14,773 nt of DNA. Source: Thiobacillaceae bacterium (GTDB lineage Bacteria; Pseudomonadota; Gammaproteobacteria; Burkholderiales; Thiobacillaceae). The position numbers were made by a program, and so were the translations under genes. This document shows positions 12,771 through 14,773 of the stretch, in pieces. Position 1 is the stretch's first letter; every line of letters starts with the position of its first letter. The stretch lies in contig JAHENE010000022.1 in the NCBI GenBank assembly GCA_024643305.1, positions 1-14,773 on the forward strand. The letters run 5' to 3'. The notes under the pieces were generated by a model. It made no database searches. It had not been told where the DNA came from and worked only from the letters and a program-made list of their open reading frames with translations.

Positions 12771-14773
12771 TCAGGGCGTTTTCAATTCTTCAAGCAATGC
12801 CTGCGCGGCCGAAATCTTGGCTTCCAGGTCGGGCAAGGATTTTTGCAGTTTCAGGCGGTCTTGTCCGGCCAGTTTGATCTCGGCACGGCTTTGCACCAAC
12901 AACAGGATTTTAACCGGATCGATGGGCGGGTTCTTCATGAATTGCAGCGTCAGGCCGTCTGCACTGGCGTCCAGGCGGGTCACGCCCAGCGGTTTTGCCA
13001 GCAATCGCAGCTTGTGTCCGGCCAGCAGGGTCCTGGCAGGATCCGGCAAGAGGCCGAAGCGGTCGATGAGTTCCTCGGAAAGTTCGGTGATTGCCTCCGC
13101 GTTCTTGCAATTGGCCAGGCGCTTGTAGATGACCAGGCGTTCGTGCACGTCTGCGCAATAGGTTTCCGGCAATAGCGCGGGCTGGTGCAGGTTGATTTCG
13201 GAGACCGCGCCCAGCGGTTCGGCCATGTCCGGTTCGTGCCCGGACTTGAGGCTGGCCACCGCCGCGCCCAGCATGTCGTTGAAGAGCGAGAAGCCGACTT
13301 CCTGCATGTCGCCGCTCTGCTTTTCGCCCAGCACTTCGCCGGCGCCGCGGATTTCCAGGTCGTGCATGGCAAGGTAGAAACCTGCACCCAGTTCTTCCAT
13401 GGCCTGGATGGCTTCCAGGCGCTTCTTGGCCAGCGCGGTAAGCGAGGTTTCATCCTCAACCAGCAGATAGGCGAAAGCCTGGTGGTGCGAGCGCCCGACC
13501 CGTCCGCGCAACTGGTGCAGCTGCGCCAGGCCGAATTTGTCCGCGCGGTTGATGAGCATGGTGTTGGCAGTGGGGATATCGATGCCGGTTTCGATGATCG
13601 TGGTGCACAGCAGCACGTCGTAGCGCTGCTGGTAAAAGTCGCGGATCACGTGCTCCAGGTCGCGCTCGTGCATTTGCCCGTGGCCCACACGGATGCGCGC
13701 TTCCGGCAAGAGCTTTTCCAGCTTTTCGCGCATGGCCTCGATGCTGTCCACCTCGTTGTGGAGGAAGAACACCTGCCCGCCGCGGCGCAGCTCGCGCAGC
13801 ACGGCTTCGCGGACGAGGCCGTTGGAAAACGGCCGCACGAATGTTTTTACCGCCAGGCGCTTCTGCGGCGCGGTGGCGATCACCGAGAAATCGCGGATGC
13901 CCTCCAGCGACATGGCCAGCGTGCGCGGAATGGGGGTGGCGGTCAGGGTCATCACGTCAACTTCCGCGCGCAGTTGCTTCAGCCTTTCCTTCTGGCGCAC
14001 GCCAAAGCGGTGTTCCTCGTCGATGATGATGAGGCCGAGGTTCTTGAACACGACATCTTTTTGAATCAGTCGATGGGTGCCGATGACGATGTCGACGCGG
14101 CCTTCGGCCAGTTCCTGCAAGGCTTGCGCCTGTTCCTTGGCGGTTCTGAACCGGGATAGCTCGGCAATCTTCACCGGCCAGGGCGAGAAGCGGTCGGCAA
14201 AATTCTGGTAATGCTGTTCGACCAGCAAGGTGGTGGGCGCGAGCAGCGCCACCTGCTTGCCGCCGGCCACTGCGGCAAAGGCCGCACGCAGGGCGACTTC
14301 GGTCTTGCCGAAACCCACGTCGCCGCAAATCAGCCGGTCCATGGGCTTGCCGCTTTGCATGTCGGCCAGGGTTGCACGGATCGCCTCGGCCTGGTCGGGC
14401 GTTTCCTCGAAACCAAACGAATCGGCAAAGGCCTGGTAGTCGTGTTCGGAGAATTTGAAAGCGTGGCCCTCGCGTGCCGCGCGGCGGGCGTACAAATCCA
14501 GCAATTCTGCGGCGGTGTCGCGCGCCGCCTGCATGGCCTTGCGGCGGGCCTTTTCCCACTGCTCCGTGCCCAGCCGATGCAAGGGGGCTTCATCGGCACT
14601 GGCGCCGCTATAACGGCTGATGACTTCCAGCTGCGAAACCGGCACGTACAGCTTGTCGCTGTTGGCGTATTCCAGCAGCAGGAATTCGGTCGGGCCTTCG
14701 CCCAGGTCCATGGTGGTCAGGCCCTGGTAGCGGCCCACGCCATGCTGCACATGCACCACCGGATCGCCGATCT
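12771..14773 (-). CDS. mfd: Transcription-repair coupling factor Mfd, C-terminal two thirds (5' end outside the window)
   Basis: ATP-driven DNA translocase that removes RNA polymerase stalled at lesions and recruits UvrA for nucleotide excision repair. About 667 residues are present out of roughly 1150 in the family; the frame is open to the right edge, where the RNA polymerase interaction domain begins with G-D-P-V-V-H-V-Q-H-G-V-G-R-Y. The GTG near 14759 is therefore internal. Helicase motifs follow: Walker A G-D-V-G-F-G-K-T-E (near 14324), D-E-E-H (near 14021), T-A-T-P-I-P-R-T, Q-V-F-F-L-H-N-E-V, T-T-I-I-E-T-G-I-D-I-P, and G-R-V-G-R-S (QxxGRxGR motif VI). The TRCF C-terminal domain closes the protein. 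The N-terminal UvrB-like part is not in view. Confidence 0.97.
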   Translation of the reverse strand, partial: IGDPVVHVQHGVGRYQGLTTMDLGEGPTEFLLLEYANSDKLYVPVSQLEVISRYSGASADEAPLHRLGTEQWEKARRKAMQAARDTAAELLDLYARRAAREGHAFKFSEHDYQAFADSFGFEETPDQAEAIRATLADMQSGKPMDRLICGDVGFGKTEVALRAAFAAVAGGKQVALLAPTTLLVEQHYQNFADRFSPWPVKIAELSRFRTAKEQAQALQELAEGRVDIVIGTHRLIQKDVVFKNLGLIIIDEEHRFGVRQKERLKQLRAEVDVMTLTATPIPRTLAMSLEGIRDFSVIATAPQKRLAVKTFVRPFSNGLVREAVLRELRRGGQVFFLHNEVDSIEAMREKLEKLLPEARIRVGHGQMHERDLEHVIRDFYQQRYDVLLCTTIIETGIDIPTANTMLINRADKFGLAQLHQLRGRVGRSHHQAFAYLLVEDETSLTALAKKRLEAIQAMEELGAGFYLAMHDLEIRGAGEVLGEKQSGDMQEVGFSLFNDMLGAAVASLKSGHEPDMAEPLGAVSEINLHQPALLPETYCADVHERLVIYKRLANCKNAEAITELSEELIDRFGLLPDPARTLLAGHKLRLLAKPLGVTRLDASADGLTLQFMKNPPIDPVKILLLVQSRAEIKLAGQDRLKLQKSLPDLEAKISAAQALLEELKTP

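Noticed and set aside
11533-13128. Open frame of 531 codons on the plus strand, opposite the DUF1015 gene and the end of mfd
   Set aside because: It is the reverse complement of two well-supported genes in GC-rich DNA. The translation is low in diversity, shows no domain, and has no plausible ribosome site.
13185-14159. Open frame of 324 codons on the plus strand, opposite mfd
   Set aside because: It is a shadow of the mfd helicase region; codon use mirrors the opposite strand and no domain is seen.
14757-14759. GTG as a start codon of mfd
   Set aside because: The sequence before it continues the G-D-P-V-V-H motif of Mfd in frame to the window edge, so the gene simply runs off the window.

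Overview
This window is ordinary-looking bacterial chromosome, densely coded (no gap above about 140 bases). It most probably comes from a betaproteobacterium close to the Nitrosomonadales. The clue is the block mltD-gloB-yafS-like-rnhA-dnaQ, the gene order known from Gamma- and Betaproteobacteria, together with a betaproteobacterial style of c-di-GMP receptor paired with a periplasmic binding protein. The order-level placement is inference; the class-level placement is firmer. No rRNA, tRNA, CRISPR array, insertion sequence or prophage gene was seen.

Layout. (1) 1-3458, plus strand: three genes of a peptide-type ABC importer (partial DppB/YejB-like permease, long DppC/YejE-like permease, fused double ATPase), joined by two ATGA overlaps. 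(2) 3466-5848, minus strand: mltD, a LysM-containing lytic transglycosylase that starts with TTG and has its own sigma70-type promoter, and gloB (glyoxalase II). (3) 5863-7745, plus strand: a YafS-like methyltransferase-fold protein, rnhA (GTG start) and dnaQ (TTG start), all codirectional. In E. coli rnhA and dnaQ are divergent. (4) 7810-10828, plus strand: a periplasmic ABC-type binding protein whose end overlaps by 8 nt the start of a membrane HAMP-GGDEF-EAL protein. (5) 10794-14773, minus strand: a small heavy-metal (HMA) protein whose 3' end overlaps the GGDEF-EAL gene, flgM with a recognisable sigma28 promoter, a DUF1015 gene, and the 3' two thirds of mfd.

How the parts may work together. 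Importer genes 1-3 would form one transporter; its binding protein is not in the window. The binding protein plus GGDEF-EAL pair looks like a self-contained periplasmic sensor controlling c-di-GMP, comparable in architecture to NspS-MbaA of Vibrio cholerae. It lies one gene away from flgM, the anti-sigma28 factor, so a sessile-motile regulatory neighbourhood is conceivable, though the link is positional only. rnhA and dnaQ serve DNA replication, and mfd serves transcription-coupled repair.

The best candidates for something not well described are the binding-protein/GGDEF-EAL pair, the YafS-like protein without a canonical SAM-binding glycine motif, and the flgM gene placed away from flagellar genes but under an apparent FliA promoter. 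I did not find a clearly new multi-gene system.
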